Assembly (NCBI RefSeq): GCF_032854445.1
Contig: NC_088295.1
Coordinates: 32,477,385-32,541,384, forward strand
Length of the DNA: 64,000 bases
Direction: 5' to 3'
From: Liolophura sinensis
Lineage: Eukaryota > Mollusca > Polyplacophora > Chitonida > Chitonidae
Made by a program: the position numbers and the translations under genes. The notes below the pieces were generated by a model that saw only the letters and a program-made list of their open reading frames with translations, was not told the DNA's origin and did not search any database. Below are positions 38,468 to 48,020 of this stretch, one piece after another. Within the stretch, counting starts at the first letter, position 1; each line of letters opens with the position of its first letter.

Positions 38468-39996
38468 ATGGGTGACAGATGGACGAAACTACTGACAGGA
38501 CTAGGCGTGTGGAAACCCTCAAAGTCAGTGAAAGATACCAACAACGAGCTAACCACAGAGAGAGAACTATCTCTCAAGGTTTTGAAGAAGTGGCAGAATT
38601 ATAACAGTCTGGATGATGGGTTAGTTTTTCATTTTTTTTATTTGATTTATTTAATTGGCGTTTAACGACGTACTCAAGAATATTTCACTTATACGACGTC
38701 GGTCAGCATTATGGTTGGAGGAAATGGGACAGAGCTTGGGGCAAACCCACGGCCATCCGCAGGTTACGGGGTTAGTTTCGTAACCTTTTGTACAAAGTTT
38801 ACCATGGTAGTAACTCAGTTACGAGTGAATTCTTGTTAATGTTTGAGGGAATACCTCTATTTTCGAAGCAATGAAATTGTTAAATTGTATGATGTATCCA
38901 AAACACGAGGCAATACCTTGACAGTGTATAAAGGGTAAACGTGAATTCTTTTGCCGAAGGTTGTGCTATCTTGATTCTTCTGGTCGAGCGGCTACTGTAT
39001 AATCTTGGCCAATACAGGTGTACTCGCATGTTATATATATATAACTGACTGGCTGATTTTTTTTTGTTTTGTTTCTTTTTTTAATGACATTGAACTTAAG
39101 GTTTAATATTATTAAAAACAAAAAACAAAACAAAAAAAAAAAAACAAGAAAAAAAATCAATAATACTAATTCAGACATGTCGGATTATTTCTTCTTTTCA
39201 TTGGTATCTTATAGACATTGCTGTTGTTTCTGTCTTCCTTAGGACTATTTATTCTATTCGCCCAGAAAATATCGCTGGACGAGACTTGCCAATGCTGAAG
39301 CGGCCGCCGACGGCTCAGGAACTACACTTCATATCCACGGAAATGAGCAACAAGTTTGAGCGACGCTATATTAACCGTGTAAGAGTCGCCTCACCAAGCT
39401 CAAAGCGTTTCAAGAAACACGTCATGCAGAAGTACAACGCTCCGCCACGAGACAGGGGTTTGGGCTATCGGATGCCCCGTCCTCCTAAGGAGAAAAGGGA
39501 CGAACATGAGGTGGCTGTCGAGGCCGTGAAGAAAAAGCCGACAGTGATCCGCACCGCCACGATGGGGGTGTTAAGTAAGCCGATACGCTGCCAGAACCCA
39601 TGTCGGGCACGACACGCCTTCTGTGAGGTGTTAGGCCCGGCCTCATGTTCCGCTTGTATAGAGTTCACCAACAAGGCCATGGCGGAGGAGGTGCAGAGGC
39701 GTCTGTTCCCAGGGATAGACAACTCAACTAACAGCCTGGTAGCGCCCAGGGTCGCGGAGGCCCTTTGCCGCGGGGAAGGAAGCCGTGCCACCATCCCGTA
39801 CATCCGGGACGGTGTGATTGACTATAACGCCCTTAGGAAGAAGTCCACGGTGACGGACAGGTTTAGGCGAATCAAGATCGCTGCCCCAGCCCTGGCTCGT
39901 CCCACCGGCACCATAAACACGATCGTTCCTAGCGGTAACCATCGGAAAACACAAGGGATGCCTGCCCTAGCGAACTTGCTGAAAACAATGCTCTAG
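38468..39996 (+). CDS. Unrecognised 301-residue basic protein with Cys cluster (2 coding exons)
   Basis: Exons 38468-38619 and 39243-39996 (TAG), joined GG|G in phase, 906 nt. The ATG is 6 nt after an acceptor with a strong pyrimidine tract (AG 38460-38461). I do not recognise the family. Residues 1-51 (MGDRWTKLLTGLGVWKPSK...) are encoded alone. Residues 52-165 are Lys/Arg/Pro-rich (RRYINRVRV, SSKRFKKHVMQKY, RGLGYRMPRPPKEKR). Residues 167-189 contain C-x3-C-x6-C-x7-C-x2-C, with another Cys at 226. The C-terminus is rich in small and basic residues. There is no signal peptide or membrane segment, so it is probably intracellular. The second exon is much more GC-rich than its surroundings and uses varied codons, as a translated gene would. 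The donor of exon 1 lies about 10 bp from a SINE. It converges on the GT31 gene 850 bp downstream. It could be a lineage-specific gene; a metal-binding or nucleic-acid-binding role is speculation. Confidence 0.75.
38630..38770 (-). mobile_element. SINE family A fragment in the intron of the 301-residue gene
   Basis: TTATTTGATTTATTTAATTG, then GACGTACTCAAGAATATTTC, GTCAGCATTATGGTTGGAGG and CACGGCCATCCGCAGGTTA: the 3' two-thirds of the element in reverse. It starts only about 10 bp after the exon 1 donor. Confidence 0.88.
39054..39166. repeat. T-rich/A-rich quasi-palindrome in intron
   Basis: A left arm GATTTTTTTTTTGTTTTGTT and a right arm whose reverse complement begins GATTTTTTTTCTTGTTTTTT are separated by about 40 bp. 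They could pair in RNA just upstream of the exon 2 acceptor at 39241-39242. Confidence 0.6.
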
Positions 39997-40556
39997 GATT
40001 GCTTTTGGCCTGCAGCATTCCATTAGGATAATGAGGAAAAAATAGGGGATATTTTGTGGTAAAGAATGTTTTTTGAACACTTTACTTCGATGCTACATGT
40101 ACCATACATTTCATTCTCGTGTATTTCTCTATGAGAGACGTAGGTCCAACATATGTAGATCAATATTTCAACGGCACTCTCAAATCAGCACGAACAATTA
40201 ACAATGTACGGGGCAGCCATAAATGCGATCCAGTGTCAAGTGGACTTTCAGAGAATGAAATCAACATCAAGATCAAAACAGTTACGCATGATGTGTTCCA
40301 GGAGTCTGTAGGCTACACTTTATTTTCTATACCCACAATGAATGATTGCGTAAATATATCGTACACATAGACATGTCGTGCGTGAACTGAATTCGAATAT
40401 TTCTTACTCAACTTTACTCAAAATATCGGTTGTTGACATTTACACCATTTTTTTTATTAGCTTTTTTACTTGTGAGGTATGTTCTTAGGAGACGATTTCT
40501 TGCTTGACAAACGCCTTGGGTGAAACTCCAAATTTGAATCCAAATACAACTTCTAC

Positions 40557-40635
40557 CAGCCCCGTTAGCACAGTTGGTAGAGCGGTAGATCCAGGGTCTA
40601 TTCTAGGTCGAGTCACACTTAAGACCTTCAAAGAT

Positions 40636-40637
<2 letters not shown>
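40557..40637 (+). mobile_element. SINE family B head fragment
   Basis: CAGCCCCGTTAGCACAGTTG plus GTAGAGCGGTAGATCCAGGG, GGTCGAGTCACACTTAAGAC matches the head of 31799-32146. The copy has lost its middle and runs into the (TA)n tract. Confidence 0.8.

Positions 40638-40640
<3 letters not shown>

Positions 40641-40699
<59 letters not shown>
40641..40699. repeat. (TA)n microsatellite
   Basis: An uninterrupted TA run of nearly 60 bp directly after the SINE B fragment, between the two convergent genes. Long pure runs like this are prone to length error in assemblies. Confidence 0.95.
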
Positions 40700-40845
40700 G
40701 AAAACAAGGCTAAAAATGTGCTCTTGTCACAGTGTGTTGTAATAGCTGAATACATTTTAGCATCACTGACACAACAGACTTTCTGTACATGTTTTTTGAG
40801 TTTAACCTAGAAAATCTCCAAGTAAGCCCAAGAAAATGGCGGCCT

Positions 40846-41979
40846 CTAATTTTTCCGCGGAAAGTGTTTGTTATGCTTTGCAAGTTGTTGCCAACCATCT
40901 CTTATCCTGGAGGTATAAACTGCATAAGCGAATTTCACAACACTGAAGTCACACACAAGAACGCAGGAATCCGCGTTTTTGAGCTCAGCGTGTGCGGCCA
41001 AACGAACTATCCCAGTCATAAACACGTCCTCCATAGATAAGAAAGGTACGTACTGTGATACGTGGAACAATCTTGCTATCAAATCTTTGGGGATGATGTA
41101 ATAGTTTCCCAGGATGTAAGGTGGATAGTAATCCAAGGGATATTCCTCTTTAGGTACGTTCCACCTTGGTATCTCTCCGTGTCTTGTTACACGAAGTTGA
41201 TGTCCTTCTCGTCCTATTATGGTGTTTGTGACATTCTTCTTCAAAAATTCGACAAGGAGCGGCAGATTGACAATGGTGTCTTCGTCGTTCTTTAGCAGAT
41301 ATTTGGCGTCTGAACAGAATTGCGTGGTCCAGTACAGAGCTGACATGGATTTGATGGTTAGGTTTCTGTAACTGTCCACAAAATCGGCCAACACAACGTC
41401 GCCATATTCCATACTTTCCTTCTCCAATTTTGCAAAACTATTCGAATTATAGCTCATTGCAAATATAAACAAAAGTTTGATCACAGGTAGTTTTGTGCCG
41501 TCAGCCCATTGACCCGTTTTGACAACACTTCCCCAGGTATCTCGTACGGTTTGGCGTTCTCGCTTATGGTCAAGCAAAGATGGCACGACAATCAGTAGAA
41601 AAGGGGCTTCCCCTTGACATATACTACGACCGTCAATCAGAAATGAGTAGTTATAAGGGTTTACTTTGTGATCTCTGGGAATGAAGTAAGGATCCAGAGC
41701 CTGATGTTTGTTACTGTATGTGTAAATGTCTCTCAGACTCCCAAAGTTTACAGGCCACTGATTCTGTATCTTACCGTAAAGGTGTGTCTCTCCCAAGAGA
41801 CCTGGCGTGTTGACAAAATGTGAAACAGTCTTTGTGCCTTTCCGGGTATTAAACACGAGTGACACACTGATCCAGAGTGAAAATGCTGAAGTCAGTACAG
41901 AACACATCAGCAACGCCTGACTTCTCTGTCTGAGGAGACGGTAGATCTTCATGTCATCAACACCGCTGATTAATTTCAT
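40846..41979 (-). CDS. GT31-family beta-1,3-galactosyltransferase-like protein
   Basis: A single open coding exon of 377 residues, with an ATG at 41977-41979 just inside an acceptor (CAG at 41988-41990 on the minus strand), so the 5' UTR is spliced. Topology is type II: a short basic N-terminus (KIYRLLRQR) and one membrane anchor at about residues 22-44, as expected for a Golgi glycosyltransferase. GT31 motifs appear in order: RQTVRDTWG (142-150), EYGDVV (191-196), DFVDSYRNLTIK (199-210), KNDEDT (230-235) at the metal-binding DxD site, YPPYILGNYY (285-294) and EDVFMTG (317-323). N-glycosylation sequons include NYS (110) and NLT (206). Members transfer galactose or N-acetylglucosamine in beta-1,3 linkage, and the exact donor and acceptor cannot be read from sequence. 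The second Met (residue 10) is an alternative start. Family-typical DDD is NDED here, which still leaves an acidic pair. Length fits the family. Confidence 0.93.
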   Translation of the reverse strand: MKLISGVDDMKIYRLLRQRSQALLMCSVLTSAFSLWISVSLVFNTRKGTKTVSHFVNTPGLLGETHLYGKIQNQWPVNFGSLRDIYTYSNKHQALDPYFIPRDHKVNPYNYSFLIDGRSICQGEAPFLLIVVPSLLDHKRERQTVRDTWGSVVKTGQWADGTKLPVIKLLFIFAMSYNSNSFAKLEKESMEYGDVVLADFVDSYRNLTIKSMSALYWTTQFCSDAKYLLKNDEDTIVNLPLLVEFLKKNVTNTIIGREGHQLRVTRHGEIPRWNVPKEEYPLDYYPPYILGNYYIIPKDLIARLFHVSQYVPFLSMEDVFMTGIVRLAAHAELKNADSCVLVCDFSVVKFAYAVYTSRIRDGWQQLAKHNKHFPRKN

Positions 41980-41987
41980 TTTTGAAA

Positions 41988-44160
41988 CTGTAAAACACTA
42001 ATGAAAATAAAGATTTCAACGTATAAATAATATTGTTTACTTAATTGTTTTACATGATATTAGTCATGGTTTAATATTGAAATAATAAATAATTTTGAAA
42101 TTTGTTTGCTCGAACGTCTACACAGTTGAAAATAGCCCCATGATGAAAGAACGAAAGCGTATAGGCCTATGCTAAACCCGGACAAGTACTTGTTCAGTAT
42201 AGTATCCAGCGCTTCCATGTTACTGCTACAGCGCAGCTGTACAAAATGATTTCCAATATATACATGGAGAACAAAACAACATTTGATGAATTGAATTTGT
42301 CGGAAAGGTCAATTATGAAAATATCTATATCCCGACATGGGAACACATCACTACTATATCTTTTTAGTTTCACTAAACTTGAAAGTTTGATTTGTCACAA
42401 CCATGCATTGTCTGTAATTTTTTAAACTGTGAAGGATTGAGTCCATGGGTTATTACGGATATACTGGGAGTTATCTAAATGCCTTCATAGAATAGAATGT
42501 TGGTAAAAAACTGCTTTGGTTCTGTTGTCTGTTGAAGTTATCCCATAAAATAGTTTCGTATTTCTGAATATTTTTAGGGAAAGCAGTCCAGAAGTTTAGC
42601 AAGATTGTGACTGAAATTAGCTACAGATAGTATTGGTTGAATTATACGTATTTTGTATGTCCATGAAGCACTGGAACACGTTTTACAAAGTTGTCACAAC
42701 ACTGCATCAAACGCCTTTGTCAAGGTATCCACTAATGCAGACTTTAAAAAAAACGCATGGGAGTTGGATGTGTACATACTTGTTAATCTGTGAATAAACA
42801 CTGTTGCAAATGTTCTATATTTATAGTGAACTGTTGAAAGTGTATAAAAATAAGAACAAGATTTATCATTTGACAATCCTAAATTTGTGGTAACATATAT
42901 CAAAGAAAACTAACCTGTGGGCATTCGTCGTATTTCTCCTTATACACGATCTTAAACTAACGGTGAACAATCATCCTTATATCATATTCGACTGGGCACC
43001 TCTTAATTAACACGCACACGTGTGGCCACTGATCAGCAACTGGCCCATATATAGGCCTATGTACAATCTAGATGTACAATGAACTGTTGAATGCAAACCA
43101 TCTGTTAATCTTTCTATTATAGTCAGCCTTACTGAATCATGTTTTCAGAATTGTTGTATGGATTTTTTTATAAAACCTGGGTCGTAACTTTGATTACTTG
43201 TTTTGACGAGGTCTGACGATATAACCTGCAAATCTGAAAAGACGCATGTAGCCCTGCTGTTTGCTGTGTAAGTAGTCAAAGAACGCCCTGGCTTCCTGAA
43301 GCCTGACCCGGGAAGCTATAGAGGCCTATGTTGATTTTAACTGGCACACACAGGGCCACGTGTATATACAGTCACAATCGCTTTATGAACGGGGGCCCAA
43401 ACTGTTCCGAGCTAGGCATGCACCTCATTGATTACTGCTTTTCTTCTCTTTTTTTTCAAAATTCTGATTGGACTTTAAATAGTGTTTGCTTAAATGCCCT
43501 TTATTACCATATGATAAATCGCTTGATAATCACGTGATAACGACGCTAGTATCGGCATCGAAATTTGTTTAACAAGTAAATCGTTATCCGTAAATAATTG
43601 CCTTATTCCACATGCATTAGCTTTTCTATACACGAAGTCCATCCTACTGACACAGGAAACAACAGGCTGTTGCAACTAATAGCAAGTGAAAACATATAAA
43701 ATATACAGTAGGCCTACTTTACTTACAAGCATTTTACACTGAACACTTTCCCTCTGATTCAACCACATACATACTCACACAAAAGGATACCCACATTTAC
43801 TGAATATCTACTTGGCATGTCGTGTTTAATGAATGTCAGTTGTTATCCGTAAGTGTCTTGATCCACACTTGCCTTTATATATACACGAAGTGCAGTCAGT
43901 TACTTTTGAATCTATTTATATGTACCTGGATACACCGTATGTTATGGATATGGGGATATAATAAATCCTTTGGGGTTTCCGTAAACAAAATAATTACGTT
44001 TATAAATGTAATGAAATCACGTTCTTCCCATTTACACATGAAGCACATATGGCTGCAAGCAATGGTCAGCGGAAAGACATAAAATATACGGTACCTTAGT
44101 TACCAGCATTTTGTCGAACATTTTCTCCCTGATCCAACCACATTCACACACAGAAGCGTT
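41988..44160 (-). other. 5' intron and leader region of the GT31 gene
   Basis: No coding exon. Minus-strand splice donors that could end non-coding first exons are CCCACAG|GTTAGT (exon end 42915), AATGCTT|GTAAGT (near 43727) and AATGCTG|GTAACT (near 44105). The last two lie in a diverged direct duplication (see the repeat entry). Which is used, if any, needs transcript data. Confidence 0.4.
43580..44155 (-). repeat. Diverged direct duplication upstream of the GT31 gene
   Basis: Two blocks share, in order, GTTATCCGTAA (43583 and 43852), TACACGAAGT, ATAAAATATAC, then ACAAGCATTTTACACTGAAC versus CCAGCATTTTGTCGAACATT, then CCCTGATCCAACCACATTCA-like sequence. The first block spans about 43580-43795 and the second about 43850-44155. 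The copies differ at many sites and by indels. Confidence 0.6.
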
Positions 44161-44503
44161 ACACTTCACTTTTTTATTGACTGATGTGAGTCCAGGCTAT
44201 GCGCAGTCTGAGTTGAATTTTACGTATGACAAATTTATTCAAGCGTGATTCAAGTTGAAGGGTATAATCCAGGAAATCCTTTATCCACTCTCACTCAATC
44301 AGCGTAGACTCTGTACCCCTTTAAGACAACCATTGGCAGTTTGTTCTAAAGGCCGTGGATCGACTAAATCAATGGGAGACGTGTCTCAGATTGGCCTTCT
44401 TGCAACGAAAATGTAGTTATACCCGAGAATTTATTCATTATTTCGTGTAATTTTACCAAAGCAACAAAACAAACACGTTGTCTGAAACCATCTTCTATGG
44501 ATG

Positions 44504-47500
44504 TTTATTAATTAGTACATTCAAAATATTGTGGTGTGGTTCTCAGTGCCGTTAGAAAATAACTAAGTACAAGCCATAAAATACGATTAATCCCTCCACT
44601 GTAAATCTCGTGCTACTAGCAATCTAAGGCACCGGCAAAATTTACACCTTTATGCTCAAGGACACCAACATACTGAATATCGCTCTTAATAATTAACAGC
44701 TACCGATAAATTACTTAAAGGCTTATTGCTTCCGATAAATAATTTCAACCCTCTCCAATAGCAACTTTTAAACGTTTTCTTAAGTTTGTCCAACACAAGA
44801 AACTCAGAAATTCTTGTGGCAACGATTCTCCGTTCAAATTTGCATCAAGCAGAACCCCTATGGCTCACCAACTTTAACTTTATGACTTTGGGTCATACAA
44901 CACATGCACGTGTATCTAATAGAATAGAATATAATATCTCAACATTTGCACGAATAACAAACTATCTTGCTCTCAGACAACTTAATCTCCCTGGAATTCC
45001 ATCATCAAGTTCAATAATAGAATATAAAGTGACTGAACCACCCCAAATAACATTACCAAAAATATGCACATTGACAATAATGTCACCTCAGGTACAATAA
45101 AACGACAATGGTAACGGTAAATTTAAAAACAGAAAAAATACAACTGTCTAAAAGGCACAAATGAAAGCAAAAACAAAACAATAGAGCATTTTCAAGTTTA
45201 GTCTAGACATCTTAATTCACCTCAGCATCGATACCTTTAATAACCATAACCTATTTCATAATCCAAACCTCGTAATTACGGTTACAGCAATTGGAAGCAA
45301 GTATCTGACGATTGTCCTTACTACAATTTGACTTCACAGAAAAACACTGCTGACAGGATTTCGGCTGTGCTGCAAAAAACTACAAGGTACACTGTCTGAC
45401 ATCACAGACCTTACATGAATGGAGCAAGACAAACCAAGGTGAAAGCCTTTAGCGTCCAAAGTGATCGTATAAAAATGTGGGTTTTGTAGAAATCACACTC
45501 CTGTGATTCATGTGTACATGGTGGAAAAGGCACGAGTTGAGAGGACTTTCTGTGATATTTTGTGTACAACAGTCAGTAAAGGGCAGATACCGGATCTCCG
45601 AGGTAAGGCATGACTGCCACGTACTGCCCAGTTTTGTCAACGTGATGTCTCAATGTCTCAATACAGATGATACAGATGAAATGAATACCAAGAAGATGCC
45701 GGCAAGGTATTGTCATCTTCCACTTGTTATCTAAGGTCTTAAGAAATCAACATTCACCGCCATAAGCACAGGTCGTATGATCCACGACTGCCTTGTGAAC
45801 AGAGCATGTACCATTGATTTGTGAACAGGACTCTGGGCAAATGGCACATTGTTTTGTAAAATGTTGGTTTACGCTTTGGCGCCAAACCGAAAGATACTGT
45901 CACCAAATCTAATGTCAACCAAAGCACTCACACTTAAACTACTGAAATCAGCTGTAGGTAACTTTATGAAAAGGTATCCCTAAAGAAAAGCCAGTATCGG
46001 ACCTAAAGGGCAAACCTTGACAACAATGTGGCAAAGACATTACAAATGCAAATGTCAAAAATACGTCAATTTTACAAATGCTATCCTAGAATACAGAACA
46101 ATGAGGAGAAGTCAAACTTTGTCAATATTTCTCCAACATCCTCCTCCTTCAGATATTGCACGTTAATTTCTTTTCGATCGTTTTCTTGAATCTTTTGTTC
46201 AAAAGGCTTTGTTCCCAATGAATTCATACAGCATTAGATTCTTTGTACATTTAAAGCTATGATTCAAGTTTAAACACTGTGGAGATGAGATTCGAATATG
46301 AAACCAAATATTGATACCAAAACCTCTACCGAATAGAGTCTAATAGATCTAGGCAGTGCAAACAAACGGAATCATCCAAAAATGCATATGCCATATCTGT
46401 TAACAACATAAACAGAATCACCTGTTAAACTGTCAAACACTTCCCAACTATAAAATATAACATAATAAACATTACTCGTAACGTAAGCGGGGCCAGCCCA
46501 ATAAAAGTACAAGAATGAAAATAACAGGAAAGCATTAAACACTTATTATCTACATGAACAAAGCTCCTTTTTCAGACTTTCTTCACAAGTTTGCACATCT
46601 TTTTTTTAATCTTCTTCAATTTCTCAAAACAGTCAAATAAACTAGTCAACATTTTTGACAGCAGTTACAATTGGTACTCAAAAAGACGACATGGGTTAAG
46701 AGTCACTATTCACTTCTCCCTCCTTATTAGAAAACACCAATACAGTGAACTGCCATTTGAGCAAAAGAATGTACAGTTTGATAGCTTGTGCTGAGTTCAT
46801 ATGCTTTTACAAGTAGTAATATCCTTAGAGTGCTGTGACAGACCCTTCATAAACAGACTGTACGAAACAGAACTTCACATTCTCCTAACCAATCACAACA
46901 CAGCAAATAGCATAAATGACAAAGGGAAAGTTATGTATATATCACTTAACAACAGGGAGCTAATAAAGAAAATAATAAAATATAATCTATACATTTTTCA
47001 TCAAATAATTACTGACTAAATGTAGTTACAATGGTGCGCATCAGCCAGAGAGTGGAAGCAATTTTAAAAAAATAAATAAATACTACAACATGTTGTTTAC
47101 CTTAACATTATTTTATGTGAAAGATATGTTCAGTTTATCCTGAAGTCAATCTAAAGTAGAAATATGATTGTGTTTTTCAACCACAGGTTTTCGTATACTT
47201 GCATTGTGCACATATGATAACACGCAGTTTTAATGGGCAGTACAGGTCTACATGTAGCTGGGAAAATGATTAACTCCTTCTTACAGTACAGTTTCTTTGT
47301 ATACTTTTACGCATAGTTTATATGTAATTGTTTATACAATGAATGGATCTTTATGTACACAAACGCAAGTAGCTTTTATATTATACTGTACCATAAACAC
47401 ACGTGGTAGATCATGGGTTTGTAAATGGGCTAAAGGCTTCAGTAAATGCATTCAAGAATACAGGGCAGAATTGCATATCAATACGCTGTTTAAATTCCAA

Positions 47501-48020
47501 CCCTGATTTTTCCTGACCTAGACCGACCAACATGACACTTTATAACATTAGAGGGCTCTTTGGGGTTTCTTAGAGTTCAAGTCTTTGATACATTCTTAGA
47601 TCATACTGAAATTCCATGGTGCTAGTAAAAGCGAGGACAGATATAACTTGGCTCGCTGACACAAAATGTATTAACAATATAAAAAGACAGCTTCCTTGCC
47701 ATGTGTTACCAGACATATGTTTGCTCATATTCTTTGATGTTTTTAAGGACTGGGTAAACTTCACAGAATTACTATATCTGACCTAAAATTTTAACAATGA
47801 TTCATTTTACCTGGGAGTTCTATTCATTTTTAACAGAAATATGTTTTTTCGGATTGGAAGCTAGACGACATCCTTCTGAAAACATGTGAATTTCAGCACC
47901 AAAAGAAATGTCTTGTGACTTTTTACCACTTAAAATTCAGGTTTCTTTTTAGGGCAAATACAGTAATGTCCATCCAGAGAGGCTTACTGCATGCCACAGT
48001 TCTGCAGAGACAGGTGGTGT
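44504..48020 (-). other. Probable ARHGAP1 3' UTR
   Basis: No coding signal on either strand between the ARHGAP1 stop and an AATAAA on the minus strand at 44504-44509. A 3.5 kb 3' UTR is long but plausible. A nearer polyadenylation site is possible, so the limit is inference. Confidence 0.4.

Larger units (their letters stand above)
40319..40845 (-). other. Intergenic / probable 3' UTR of the GT31 gene
   Basis: Minus-strand AATAAA signals lie at 40453-40458 and 40319-40324. Apart from the SINE fragment and TA tract, nothing else is seen. Confidence 0.35.

Noticed and set aside
39465-39803. 112-codon minus-strand frame opposite the orphan gene
   Set aside because: A shadow of the GC-rich second exon on the plus strand. 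It has no splice or family support, while the plus frame runs from a good acceptor to a stop.
40557-40637. Second tRNA-like head
   Set aside because: A truncated copy of the same SINE family with part of the anticodon region deleted.
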